From Flavobacterium sp. N502536 (lineage in GTDB: Bacteria; Bacteroidota; Bacteroidia; Flavobacteriales; Flavobacteriaceae), in assembly GCF_025947345.1 (NCBI RefSeq), contig NZ_CP110011.1, positions 2,728,001 to 2,792,000 on the forward strand: 64,000 nucleotides of DNA, in the 5' to 3' direction. A program made the position numbers and the translations under genes. Positions 1 through 8,538 of this stretch are shown here, piece after piece. How positions within the stretch are numbered: position 1 is the stretch's first letter; every line of letters begins with the position of its first letter. The notes beneath the pieces were generated by a model. The model saw only the letters and a list, made by a program, of their open reading frames with translations. It had not been told where the DNA came from and did not search any database.

Positions 1-497
1 ATCACCTGGATATTAAATCGAAGAATGTCCTGAAAGCAGCACTTCAAAAATTTGGAGGAACGCTGTTATTGGTTTCTCACGATAGAGATTTTCTTCAGGG
101 AATGTCAAATATCGTTTACGAATTCAAAGATCAAAAGATAAAAGAATACTTGGGAGACATTAATTATTTCTTAGAGCAACGCAATTTGGAGAACATGCGT
201 GAGGTTGAGAAAAAAGATGTTGCGAAAGCTGCGGCTCCAAAAGAAAGCAATAAAACTTCTTACGAAGATCAGAAAAAAGGAAAAGCACTTCAAAACCGAT
301 TGAGTAAAGTAGAGAGTCAAATCAAGCAATTGGAAAAAGACATTCAGCACGATGATAAAATGCTGGCCTCGAATTACGACAAACACATTGAAGACGCCTC
401 GTTTTTTACCGCATACAACAAAAAGAAAAAAGACTTAGATCAATTGCTATTGGACTGGGAGATCGTTCAGGAAGAGATTGATAACTTTAATGCTTAA
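1..497 (+). CDS. ABC-F family ATPase, C-terminal part (partial)
   Basis: The reading frame is open from base 3 and the 5' end lies before the window. The visible part starts inside the second nucleotide-binding domain: a Walker B/D-loop tail (HLDIKSK) is followed by the H-loop SHDRDF. After it comes a Lys/Glu-rich linker and a C-terminal coiled coil (about residues 65-140 of the visible part) like the ABC_tran_CTD of Uup/EttA-type ABC-F proteins. These soluble ATPases act on ribosomes or nucleic acid rather than in transport. The subfamily cannot be set without the N-terminal half. A strong intrinsic terminator follows at 563-600. Confidence 0.88.
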   Translation, partial: HLDIKSKNVLKAALQKFGGTLLLVSHDRDFLQGMSNIVYEFKDQKIKEYLGDINYFLEQRNLENMREVEKKDVAKAAAPKESNKTSYEDQKKGKALQNRLSKVESQIKQLEKDIQHDDKMLASNYDKHIEDASFFTAYNKKKKDLDQLLLDWEIVQEEIDNFNA

Positions 498-562
498 TTA
501 GTTTCAGTCGCTGTCACAGTCTTCGGTCTCAGTGTTAGTTTTCAGTTTTGAAATGAATATAT

Positions 563-600
563 AACTTTGCCAGGGATTAAACTCTGGCAAAGTTTTTTTT
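563..600 (+). terminator. Intrinsic terminator after ABC-F gene
   Basis: An 11-bp perfect stem (AACTTTGCCAG / CTGGCAAAGTT) with a 10-nt loop is followed by a run of eight T. Confidence 0.9.
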
Positions 601-656
601 ATGCTCAAAGGTTTTCGCCTCTAATAAAAAACATCTCACATCTCACATTTCACAAA

Positions 657-1619
657 TCACAAAATAAGACCGATAGATTTAGAGTGCATAATAGCCTCAC
701 TACTGTCTTTATAATAGCAAACAGAAACCTCTAAATTTTCGAGATTTTTCAGGATCGCTTTGGTGGCTTCTTTTTTGTGTTTCCCTGTTTGTCTGATATA
801 AACTGCTTTTACGGTTACAGGAAATATTTTGCAGATGCGCTCATACAAAATGGGGTCTTGCTGCGAATCATCTCCTAGTAAAACATATTTAAGATTGGGG
901 TAGAATTCCAGAACGTGTTTTATTTTATCAAATTTATGATCGTGATTCCCACGTCCGCTCATGAAGAAATCGGCGATTCCTCTTTTGATATCTTTCAATA
1001 GAATTACGGCTCTCGGCAGATGATGTATTTTGGTGAATTTGACGATAAAACGATACAAATTCCATTCGCTGCTGGATACATAAAAAAAAGCGTTTTCCTC
1101 TTCCTTATTATTTCTTCCGGCTGAACTCAAAGCCTGATAATGCGGAACGACACCTTTAAAAACCTTACGGTCGTTTACATTTTTAAACAAAAGAACATAT
1201 ATTTTCCGAAAGAAATTCCCGGTGTGCGAAATCAGAAAAGTGTCATCAATATCCGAGATAATACCTAGTTTGCCTTTGTGAGGCCTGATAAAACTGCCTT
1301 TTTCGGTTATGGTCTCCGTTTTATGTTTGATGCTGACTTCGTATTCAATCCAACCAAAATGAGTTTCTTTTTCCAATGGAATACAAAACTTAAAGTAACC
1401 GTCGTCCAATGTTTTGGTGTGAATCTCCTGATTGCCGCATTTTAGATAAATATCAAAATTTTTGATGGTTTTTATTCTGAACTGATTGATAATTGAAGTG
1501 GCATTTTTGAAGTTTTTCTTCTGAAAATCATACTCATAGGTTCTTCTGAAAACATGTCCCATTACAATTAATTCTTCTTCATTGGCGTAACCGCGATATA
1601 ATTGTAAAATTGGTTTCAT
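657..1619 (-). CDS. App1-family phosphatase (DUF2183), phosphatidate phosphatase-like
   Basis: A 320-residue cytosolic protein. Residues 118-130 read LGIISDIDDTFLI, the DxDxT nucleophile motif of HAD-type phosphatases as found in the App1/DUF2183 catalytic domain. Further HAD blocks follow: SSSEWNLY, the motif II region, then LLKDIKRG and LLGDDSQQDP near the C-terminus. The first ~110 residues form a beta-rich domain typical of bacterial members. By family it would dephosphorylate phosphatidate or a related phospholipid. It is divergent from, and only 62 bp away from, a diacylglycerol-kinase-like gene, which fits a shared role in phospholipid turnover (inference). Confidence 0.85.
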   Translation of the reverse strand: MKPILQLYRGYANEEELIVMGHVFRRTYEYDFQKKNFKNATSIINQFRIKTIKNFDIYLKCGNQEIHTKTLDDGYFKFCIPLEKETHFGWIEYEVSIKHKTETITEKGSFIRPHKGKLGIISDIDDTFLISHTGNFFRKIYVLLFKNVNDRKVFKGVVPHYQALSSAGRNNKEEENAFFYVSSSEWNLYRFIVKFTKIHHLPRAVILLKDIKRGIADFFMSGRGNHDHKFDKIKHVLEFYPNLKYVLLGDDSQQDPILYERICKIFPVTVKAVYIRQTGKHKKEATKAILKNLENLEVSVCYYKDSSEAIMHSKSIGLIL

Positions 1620-1681
1620 TAATTGTGTATATTTATGGATGATGTAAATTAATTATTTTAATTGATTTTAAAAACAAAACT

Positions 1682-2551
1682 TTGAAAAAGAATATCCTAT
1701 TTGTGGTAAATCCTATTTCGGGAGATCTGGATAAATCAGATTTAATATCCGTTGTGGAAGAGTTCGCGGCTACCAATGATTTTGATCTGGAAGTTTACGA
1801 GACGACCGGAAAGAACGATCAGAAAAAAGTACAGGGGCTTTACAATCAGTACCAGCCCGAACGTATTGTTGTGGCCGGGGGAGATGGCACCATAAAGATG
1901 GTGGCCGAAGCGGTGGAGCAGTTTGATGTCGTTATTGGCATTTTACCCGCTGGTTCAGCCAACGGATTGTCGGTCGATTTAAACTTGCCGGATACCATCG
2001 AGGAGAACCTGAAAATAGCTTTTTTGCATCATTATATCGAAATGGATATGATTAGTATTAATGGCAAAAAAAGCATTCATTTGAGTGATATTGGCGTAAA
2101 TGCTAATCTGGTAAAGAACTATGAAGAAAGTAATTTACGTGGTTTCTGGGGGTATGCTTTACAGGCATATTCGGCTTTAAAAGAATCAGAAGAGCCTTTT
2201 GTAGCCACAATCTCAGCTAATCATGAAACCGTCGAGCATACCGCGCGAATGATTGTTATTGCCAATTCTCAGAAATACGGCACAGGTGTCATTATTAATC
2301 CGAATGGTGCGATGAACGACGGAAAGTTTGAATTGGTGATCTTAAAAAGCCTCGATTTATTGTTAATCGGAAAAATTATAACAGGAAACATGCCGATTGA
2401 TTCGGATGATATTGTAATTATTTCCACAGATAAGGCGACGATAAAAACAGATTATCCGGTGAATTTTCAGATTGATGGAGAGTATTGTGGGGCGCAAAGC
2501 TCGCTGGAAATTCATATTTTGCACAAACAAATGAAAATAGCAATTCCCTAA
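1682..2551 (+). CDS. Diacylglycerol kinase-family lipid kinase (YegS-like)
   Basis: A 289-residue protein with the DAGK catalytic-domain signature: N-terminal FVVNPISG phosphate-binding strand, GGDGT at residues 66-70, and GILPAGSANGLSVDL. The C-terminal half has the beta-sandwich domain of YegS/DgkB-type enzymes, ending in QIDGEYCG. It probably phosphorylates diacylglycerol or a related lipid. The start is a TTG codon: translation from it gives the usual KKNILFVVNP family start, and no ATG lies nearby. The gene is divergent from the App1-type phosphatase. Confidence 0.88.
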   Translation: MKKNILFVVNPISGDLDKSDLISVVEEFAATNDFDLEVYETTGKNDQKKVQGLYNQYQPERIVVAGGDGTIKMVAEAVEQFDVVIGILPAGSANGLSVDLNLPDTIEENLKIAFLHHYIEMDMISINGKKSIHLSDIGVNANLVKNYEESNLRGFWGYALQAYSALKESEEPFVATISANHETVEHTARMIVIANSQKYGTGVIINPNGAMNDGKFELVILKSLDLLLIGKIITGNMPIDSDDIVIISTDKATIKTDYPVNFQIDGEYCGAQSSLEIHILHKQMKIAIP

Positions 2552-2587
2552 TTTATATTCTGTTTGAAACCGATTGTGAAATGTATC

Positions 2588-2788
2588 GCCCCGATGGGGC
2601 TAAAAACGGTGTTTGAATCTATTTCTATAGATATTGTACTCCTAGCGGAGTTTACTCTTGTAATTTTAGGAAGAGATAAATATTGATTGTTTTTTTGCTC
2701 TCTTCTAAATTCCGTAGGAATGTTTTATATTGTAGCAACGGATTTTAATCCGTTGAAATAGGGTGGTGTTTTATGAGTTCCATAGGAA
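2588..2788. repeat. Cluster of five short intergenic palindromes
   Basis: Between two genes lie five small palindromes in 200 bp: GCCCCGATGGGGC (2588-2600), CTCCTAGCGGAG (about 2639-2650), TTCCGTAGGAA (2710-2720), CAACGGATTTTAATCCGTTG (2736-2755) and TTCCATAGGAA (2778-2788). The last resembles the third. From memory, similar words recur between genes in Flavobacterium genomes. They resemble REP-type repeats; no transposase is nearby. Confidence 0.7.
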
Positions 2789-2843
2789 CGATTTGTATAA
2801 CCTTCAATCTAAAATCTCTTAACTAGCATTATAAATTCAGTAT

Positions 2844-3989
2844 TTATTTAAACGGATTTCGTTCCTGCCAGTCCGTTTTGGGTTCGAGATAATTAAACAA
2901 TCGGCCAATATTGTGATTGATAAGGGTGTTGCTGTGGGTAATTAATCCGTACATCTTGACCGGCTTCGCTCCAACAGAGCTTTTAATTTCGAGGGCTGTT
3001 CGGGCAAATACAACGGTTTTGAAACCGTGATTGATCGAATAGGCAATCATGTCGTAAAGCATGTTCAGGTACAGCATTTTTTCGCGTTGAATGGTCTCAT
3101 CATAGCCTAAAAAATAGGTGTCCATTGCGTTTCCATTTTTAATTAGTGTATTGAATCCTATTAACTTCTCTTCTAAAAAATAGCCATAAAATAAAAAATT
3201 ATCTTTCATGATTTCTTTAAAAAAGCTAAAGTGATTTCGGGCTAAGAAAAAGGTATTAAAAGGGGCGTTTTTGGCCACATGAAAATACAAATCGTAGATA
3301 ACATCCTCGTAGCGTTTAATTTCGGCTAAAGACATTTTTCGCTTCTCAATTCCGTCTGCTTTTTTCCGGGCCCGTTTGTATTGATCGCGATATTTTTTTG
3401 ACAGTGCATCAATATAATTTTGTTCAGAAGTCCATTCTTTATGGATCTCAAAAATCATATTGGGTTGGGTCGAAAAGGTATAATTGTTTTTAAATTCGGC
3501 CTGGAGGGGGATAATTTCAGTCGCTGTAAAATCTTTTATACTCGTAATATGAACTTTTTTTCCGTTTGCTTTCAGGTCTTTTTTTAGCTGATTAATCGCT
3601 TTGTGCAGTGTTTTAAAGGCTATGGGTAGCTTTATGTCTGAAGCAAATACAAATGCATTTTGTCCTGTAAGCATATTGTTTCCCACAAATAACACATGAG
3701 AAGCAAAATTCTTAAAAGCAAAATTGCGCACAGAGGTTTTTAAACATTGGTCGCGTTCGCCAAAGGAATCTAATTTTTCGGTAAATAGAAACTGAGTTAA
3801 AACAATTCCGGTCAGTTTGTTATCGTTGAAAATTCCAATAAAATGACATATCATATTTACCGGACAGGAGTTTTCCAGTACTTCAAGATATTCTTTGGTT
3901 AAAAAAATATTCTCTACGGCCAGAGAATTCCATTCTGAGGGCAGTAGCGACGCGCTGTTGTATATTTCGAAAGAATAGGTTGTAGTCAA
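2844..3989 (-). CDS. GNAT/FemAB-like acyltransferase family protein
   Basis: A 381-residue cytosolic protein. The C-terminal half (about residues 190-340) has the pattern of the BioF2-like/FemAB-type GNAT domain: YRDQYKRARKKA, a helical segment, then FYGYFLEEKLIGFNTLI and DTYFLGYDE strands. The N-terminal half is a second, degenerate GNAT-like lobe (FIGIFNDNKLTGIVL). Family members transfer aminoacyl or acyl groups, for example in cell-wall or lipid modification. The substrate here is unknown. It stands alone between a repeat-rich spacer and DUF1761. Confidence 0.65.
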   Translation of the reverse strand: MTTTYSFEIYNSASLLPSEWNSLAVENIFLTKEYLEVLENSCPVNMICHFIGIFNDNKLTGIVLTQFLFTEKLDSFGERDQCLKTSVRNFAFKNFASHVLFVGNNMLTGQNAFVFASDIKLPIAFKTLHKAINQLKKDLKANGKKVHITSIKDFTATEIIPLQAEFKNNYTFSTQPNMIFEIHKEWTSEQNYIDALSKKYRDQYKRARKKADGIEKRKMSLAEIKRYEDVIYDLYFHVAKNAPFNTFFLARNHFSFFKEIMKDNFLFYGYFLEEKLIGFNTLIKNGNAMDTYFLGYDETIQREKMLYLNMLYDMIAYSINHGFKTVVFARTALEIKSSVGAKPVKMYGLITHSNTLINHNIGRLFNYLEPKTDWQERNPFK

Positions 3990-4060
3990 AAGAGTGAGCT
4001 AATTTCTTCAAAATTAGATAATATTTATAAGAACTCAATTGCTTTAAGTTATTATTAAGA

Positions 4061-4093
4061 AAACCCGTCTGAGTTTTAATTTCAAACGGGTTT
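4061..4093. terminator. Bidirectional-looking hairpin between genes
   Basis: AAACCCGT and ACGGGTTT are separated by 17 nt. On the minus strand the hairpin is followed by TTTTCTT, so it can terminate the DUF1761 gene. Confidence 0.6.
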
Positions 4094-4105
4094 ATAGGTT
4101 GTATG

Positions 4106-4594
4106 TTAGGCAAATGCACAGATGATTCCGCCCATCAGTGTAAGCGAAACTGCCCAGAAGCCAGCATGAATAAAGATATATTTCCATGATTTTCTCTCAA
4201 ATAAACCATTGATTCCAATCACTGGTAAGGCAAAAAACAAGGCCGACATGAATCCGTGAAGGGCACCATGTTTAAACGTGCGGTAGGCTAGTCCGTAATC
4301 ATTCAGAAAAGCAGCATAGGAAGGTTTTGCAGTGGCAACCAAAGGAGGCCCGCCCACCATTCCCAAAGCACCGGTTTGGTGGATGGTTAGTGACATTAGA
4401 ATTACGGTAATCATTAAGGAAAAAAGGTACGTAAAACCAAATATTTTAAGCATATTTCCTGTTCGAAGATCTTCTTCTGTGAGATTATTTTCTCTCATCC
4501 AGACAGTTCCAAACACTTTTGGGTTGTACCAGATAAATCCAACAGCCAGTGTTACGACTGCAGATAAAAATAGGGCAATAGGGTTAAATTCCAT
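4106..4594 (-). CDS. DUF1761 domain membrane protein
   Basis: A 162-residue protein with about four hydrophobic helices. The N-terminus (FLSAVVTLAVGFIWYNPKVFG) and the C-terminal tryptophan- and glycine-rich helix match the DUF1761 family as I recall it. These are small integral inner-membrane proteins with no assigned function. An alternative start is unlikely because the ATG directly precedes the first helix. No operon partner is apparent. Confidence 0.75.
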   Translation of the reverse strand: MEFNPIALFLSAVVTLAVGFIWYNPKVFGTVWMRENNLTEEDLRTGNMLKIFGFTYLFSLMITVILMSLTIHQTGALGMVGGPPLVATAKPSYAAFLNDYGLAYRTFKHGALHGFMSALFFALPVIGINGLFERKSWKYIFIHAGFWAVSLTLMGGIICAFA

Positions 4595-4772
4595 AATATG
4601 AGGTTTTTAGGATTAGTTGTTCAAATTTAAACAAAAAAGTTGCAAAAAATACATTTTATATAAGTAGTAAAATTACGGTTAAATTAATTTTTATCAACAG
4701 TTTATCGACATTATGTGCTTTATAACTGTGAAATGCATAATTTTATACCATCAATAAAACCCCAATTTTGTG

Positions 4773-5486
4773 ATGAAAAGCTTAACCACATTTTTTTTAG
4801 CTTTTATTTTTTCTCTCAATATTTTTGCTGACACGGTTTCAGATAAAGAGAAAGAGGCGCTTATCAAATTGTATGATGCGACAAAGGGTTCGGACTGGAA
4901 AGTAAAATGGGATTTATCACTCTCGGTCGCCACCTGGCACGGGGTAATCGTTAAGAATGGTAAAGTTGTCGAACTGCATTTGGCCAATAACAATCTAGAA
5001 GGAAATCTGCCTGTCGAATTGTTTGCTCTGGTCAATTTAGTCACCATCGATTTGCACGATAATAAAATTCAGGGACAGCTTCCTTTAGAGATTGGAAAAT
5101 TAAACCAATTAGAGACTCTGGCGCTATTCAATAATGAAATTCAAGGACAGTTACCGGGTTCGCTTTATACGATCAGAACTTTGAAAGTTTTGCTTTTAAA
5201 CCAAAACCAGCTGTCGGGTAGTTTAAGTAAAGAAGTGGCCAACTTTAGTGCTTTGCAAAACCTGAGTTTGTTTGATAATAATTTTGAAGGAGAAATTCCA
5301 AATGAATTGGAAAAATTACATCATTTGTCTGAATTGAATCTTTCGTATAATAAATTTAAAGGAGGCGTTTCGAAAAATCTGATTTTGCTGGACGCTTTAA
5401 ATATGACGATGTTTGACGAAGAAGGGAATCCTTTTTTATTAGAAATCGCCGCTGAAAAAGAAACTACAATGGTTACCCGAAATTAA
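4773..5486 (+). CDS. Secreted leucine-rich repeat protein
   Basis: A 237-residue protein with an N-terminal signal peptide (MKSLTTFFLAFIFSLNIFA). Six to seven LRRs of the plant-like type follow from about residue 70 to 210. Each has the frame LxxLxLxxNxxxGxLPxEL, for example LHLANNNLEGNLPVEL and LDLHDNKIQGQLP-like units. A capping-like sequence ending in TWHGV precedes them. It probably sits in the periplasm or outside the cell and binds protein or glycan; the ligand is unknown. A GTG lies directly before the ATG; the ATG at 4773 is preferred. Confidence 0.8.
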   Translation: MKSLTTFFLAFIFSLNIFADTVSDKEKEALIKLYDATKGSDWKVKWDLSLSVATWHGVIVKNGKVVELHLANNNLEGNLPVELFALVNLVTIDLHDNKIQGQLPLEIGKLNQLETLALFNNEIQGQLPGSLYTIRTLKVLLLNQNQLSGSLSKEVANFSALQNLSLFDNNFEGEIPNELEKLHHLSELNLSYNKFKGGVSKNLILLDALNMTMFDEEGNPFLLEIAAEKETTMVTRN

Positions 5487-5550
5487 TCGCGCTTATGAAT
5501 GAATTTTACACTCGTTAAAAAGTTGATTAAATATATTTAGTTAATTGTTT

Positions 5551-5578
5551 AAAAACCGTAATTCGTTACGGTTTTTTT
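5551..5578 (+). terminator. Intrinsic terminator after LRR gene
   Basis: Stem AAACCGTAA / TTACGGTTT with a short loop, followed by five or more T. Confidence 0.85.
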
Positions 5579-5723
5579 ACGTCTGAAATTTACCTTTTCC
5601 AAGTAGAAAAAAATAACATTTTTTTTAGTCCATTGCTTTTTTTTCATAACTTTAATTCTTCAATTTGCAGAAGAAACAAATTGAGAGCACAATAAGACAT
5701 CTAACCTTTTTAATAATAAAATT

Positions 5724-6029
5724 ATGGTAGTACAGTATCAGGGAGAACAACACGGAAAAGCGACAGCATTTACAATAAGAATCATAGGAAACAATTTGTC
5801 TAAAAGCAGTTCAAATTACCAGATTGATTTATTGGTTGGGGACAAGCAATTGCCCACTTTTACAACGGGAATTCACCAGAGCTTGTCCAATTGTTTAAAA
5901 GAGATCTATTTGTTCAGAAAACATAATGGTATTACTTTTCAGCCTTCGTCAGAAAAAATAGCACCACTTTTAGTTCCGTATGATCTGGTTTTATACAACT
6001 ATAACAAATATGCTTTGTTTATGGCCTAA
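5724..6029 (+). CDS. Hypothetical protein, 101 residues
   Basis: A small protein with no signal peptide or membrane segment, which I do not recognise as a named family. It has alternating beta-type stretches (AFTIRIIGNN, YQIDLLVGDK) and an amphipathic helix (LSNCLKEIYLFRK). It is flanked by its own terminators on both sides, so it is monocistronic. Good codon use and a typical AAAATT leader before the ATG argue it is real. Confidence 0.65.
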   Translation: MVVQYQGEQHGKATAFTIRIIGNNLSKSSSNYQIDLLVGDKQLPTFTTGIHQSLSNCLKEIYLFRKHNGITFQPSSEKIAPLLVPYDLVLYNYNKYALFMA

Positions 6030-6057
6030 GCCCAGTTTATTTATCGTAAAAAATTAC

Positions 6058-6088
6058 AAAGACTGTCTTTAGAGACGGTCTTTTTTTT
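6058..6088 (+). terminator. Intrinsic terminator
   Basis: Stem AAAGACTGTCT / AGACGGTCTTT with a TTAG loop, followed by a run of eight T. Confidence 0.88.
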
Positions 6089-6162
6089 GCTTTATAATGC
6101 GGCTTTTAAACTAAAGTTTCTATATTTTTTTCGTTAGGGCATTTCTGTTTCATAAATTTTAT

Positions 6163-6187
6163 TATGTTTGCTAAATCGATTTAGCAA
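6163..6187 (+). promoter_or_regulatory. Promoter -7 element overlapping a LacI-type operator upstream of GH97
   Basis: The 20-bp perfect palindrome TTGCTAAATCGATTTAGCAA (6168-6187) lies 21 bp before the GH97 start. TATGTTTG (6163-6170) matches the Bacteroidota -7 consensus TAnnTTTG and overlaps the palindrome, as expected for a repressor site. Closely related palindromes lie upstream of lacI (9727) and susC (10877). Confidence 0.78.
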
Positions 6188-6207
6188 TATCTGAAACACT
6201 TTTAGCC

Positions 6208-8310
6208 ATGAAAAAAATTCTTTTAACCTGCTTTTTTATTATCGTTTCGAATACTCTGACAAAGGCTCAGGAACTACAGTCTCCTGATGGGAATTTGACA
6301 CTAACCTTTACTTTAAACACCGAAGGAACTCCGGTGTATTCGCTGAGTTATAAGAAAAGAGAGGTAATCAAAGAAAGCAGGCTTGGTTTTGTTTTAAAAT
6401 CAGATATCAGGATGAATAAAGGCTTTCAGATTGTCGATACAAAAAAACAGTCGGAAGACAATTCGTGGAAACCGGTATTAGGAGAACAAAAAGAAATTAG
6501 AAACCAGTACAATGAACTGAAAGCTGATTTGATACAGGAAAAGAGTCAACGAAAGATCGCTATTTATTTCCGCTTGTTTAATGATGGTCTTGGCTTTCGA
6601 TATGAATTTCCGGTACAGGATAATTTGCGTCATTTTATTGTTCAGGAAGAAACTACAGAGTTTAATTTAACGGGAGATCATAAGCTTTTTTGGATTCCGG
6701 GAGATTATGATACCAACGAATACAGTTATACCACTTCGAAAATATCAGAGATGCAGTCTTTGGTATACAATGCTACTCATGTTTCGCTGGCTGCTCAGAC
6801 TACGATTAAAAACCTGGCTACTCAGACGCCTTTGATGATGAAGACGAATGACGGACTTTATATCAATATTCACGAAGCAGCTTTAAAAAATTATCCTGCA
6901 ATGTGCCTGAATGTTGATGATAAAACCTATTCGTTGAGTTCACATCTGGTGCCGGATGCTGTTGGAAATAAAGGATACATTCAGACCGGGAGTTTCACAC
7001 CCTGGCGTACTATAGTGGTGAGTGACGATGCCAGAACTATTTTGGCTTCAAAAATGATCTTAAACCTGAATGAGCCATGCGCATTTGAAGATACGTCATG
7101 GATCAAACCAGTAAAATATATTGGAGTGTGGTGGGAATATTTTACCGGGGGAGGATCTACCTGGGCGTATTCGGACAATCAGGATGTGGTAATTGGCGCT
7201 ACCGATTTTTCTAAATTAAAGCCCAATGCAACACACGGAGCCAATACCAAACACGTAAAAGAATACATAGATTTTGCTTCGGCAAATGGTTTTGATGCCG
7301 TTCTGGTAGAAGGATGGAATGAAGGATGGGAGGATAATACCGCTTTTAAAAAAGAACGCATTTATAGTTTTACCAAAGCCTATCCCGATTTTGATGTGAA
7401 AGATTTAAGTTCGTATGCGAACCAAAAAGGAGTGAAAATCATCATGCATCATGAAACGACTTCTTCAACTGCAGAATACGAACGACAACTGCATGATGCC
7501 TTAAATTTTATGACTGACAACCAGTACAATGCAGTAAAGACAGGTTATGTAGGGCCAATTATTCCAAGAGGAGAACACCATGACGGGCAGCAAATGGTCA
7601 ATCATTATAACTATGTAGCCAAAGAGGCAGCCAAACATAAAATCATGGTTGATTCTCATGAAGCGGTTCGCCCAACAGGATTGCACCGTACCTATCCCAA
7701 CTGGTTTGCGCAGGAATCGGCCCGCGGAACTGAGTTTGAGGCAATGGAAGGAATTCATCCGGATCACACTACAATTTTACCGTTTACACGTCTTATGGGA
7801 GGCCCGATGGACTATACACCGGGAATTTTCCAGGGAGATTTATCGGTATACGGATCAAAGAAAAACAAACTGAGCACAACCCTGGCGAAGCAGCTGGCGC
7901 TTTATGTGACCATGTACAGCCCGTTACAGATGGCGGCTGACTTACCTGAAAATTATATGCGTTTCAAAGATGCTTTTCAGTTTATAAAAGAGGTCGCATT
8001 AGACTGGGATGAAAGTTACATTCTGGAAGCAGAACCGGGCGATTACATAACAATAGCCAGAAAGACCAAAGGAAAACAAGAATGGTTTGTAGGCGGAATC
8101 ACAGATGAAAACCCGCGTACAGCTTTGATTGATTTTAGCTTTTTACCGGCAGGAAAATCGTATAGTGCAACGATTTACGAAGACGGAAAAACGGCAGATT
8201 ACAAAACCAATCCACAATCGTATAACATCCGCAAAGTGACAGTAAACAGTAAAACGAAACTAAAGCAAAAATTGGCTTCCAGCGGCGGAGTTGCTATTTC
8301 TATTAAGTAA
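6208..8310 (+). CDS. GH97 alpha-glucosidase, inverting (SusB-like)
   Basis: A 700-residue exported glycoside hydrolase with signal peptide ending at TKAQ. It has the GH97 layout: N-terminal beta-sandwich (about 25-270), (beta/alpha)8 barrel (WWEYFTGGG, VLVEGWNEGW, MHHETT, VDSHEAVRPTG, ARGTEFEAMEG), and a C-terminal beta domain. Glu416, Glu485 and Glu509 are spaced 69 and 24 apart, the same as the bases and acid I recall for SusB (Glu439, Glu508, Glu532). This makes it the inverting type acting on alpha-glucosides rather than the Asp-nucleophile retaining type. A LacI-type operator overlaps its promoter, placing it in the mannan/N-glycan regulon; its exact substrate is inferred only. Confidence 0.9.
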   Translation: MKKILLTCFFIIVSNTLTKAQELQSPDGNLTLTFTLNTEGTPVYSLSYKKREVIKESRLGFVLKSDIRMNKGFQIVDTKKQSEDNSWKPVLGEQKEIRNQYNELKADLIQEKSQRKIAIYFRLFNDGLGFRYEFPVQDNLRHFIVQEETTEFNLTGDHKLFWIPGDYDTNEYSYTTSKISEMQSLVYNATHVSLAAQTTIKNLATQTPLMMKTNDGLYINIHEAALKNYPAMCLNVDDKTYSLSSHLVPDAVGNKGYIQTGSFTPWRTIVVSDDARTILASKMILNLNEPCAFEDTSWIKPVKYIGVWWEYFTGGGSTWAYSDNQDVVIGATDFSKLKPNATHGANTKHVKEYIDFASANGFDAVLVEGWNEGWEDNTAFKKERIYSFTKAYPDFDVKDLSSYANQKGVKIIMHHETTSSTAEYERQLHDALNFMTDNQYNAVKTGYVGPIIPRGEHHDGQQMVNHYNYVAKEAAKHKIMVDSHEAVRPTGLHRTYPNWFAQESARGTEFEAMEGIHPDHTTILPFTRLMGGPMDYTPGIFQGDLSVYGSKKNKLSTTLAKQLALYVTMYSPLQMAADLPENYMRFKDAFQFIKEVALDWDESYILEAEPGDYITIARKTKGKQEWFVGGITDENPRTALIDFSFLPAGKSYSATIYEDGKTADYKTNPQSYNIRKVTVNSKTKLKQKLASSGGVAISIK

Positions 8311-8538
8311 GAAGTGAAAAGTGGTATACGGATTCCACAGATTCGCTAAAGCGAAAACGCGGATTAAACTGATTTAAAAAAAACAGCTAAAAAGAAATCT
8401 GCCTTATCTGCTTAATCTGCGAGAGAAAAAATTTAGCCATAGCTTATAAAAGGATTAAAAAACCTTCCAATTCGTGGCAAAAAAAATAATAAATAACCAG
8501 AGGACGAGACCAACCCGCTCCTCTCAATGACATAAAAA
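8311..8538. repeat. Intergenic spacer with recurrent Flavobacterium-type words
   Basis: Between GH97 and manA, the segment 8320-8430 carries the palindrome TTCGCTAAAGCGAA (8342-8355) plus ATTCCACAGATTCG / CTGCTTAATCTGCGAGA-type words. The same palindrome, inverted with its flanks, recurs at 26881 and 27140. No ORF or clear terminator is seen. Confidence 0.55.

Noticed and set aside
8331..8430. LacI-type operator candidate TTCGCTAAAGCGAA
   Set aside because: Core differs from the TAAATCG(T/A)TTTA operators and the word recurs in unrelated spacers at 26881 and 27140, so it is a dispersed repeat.
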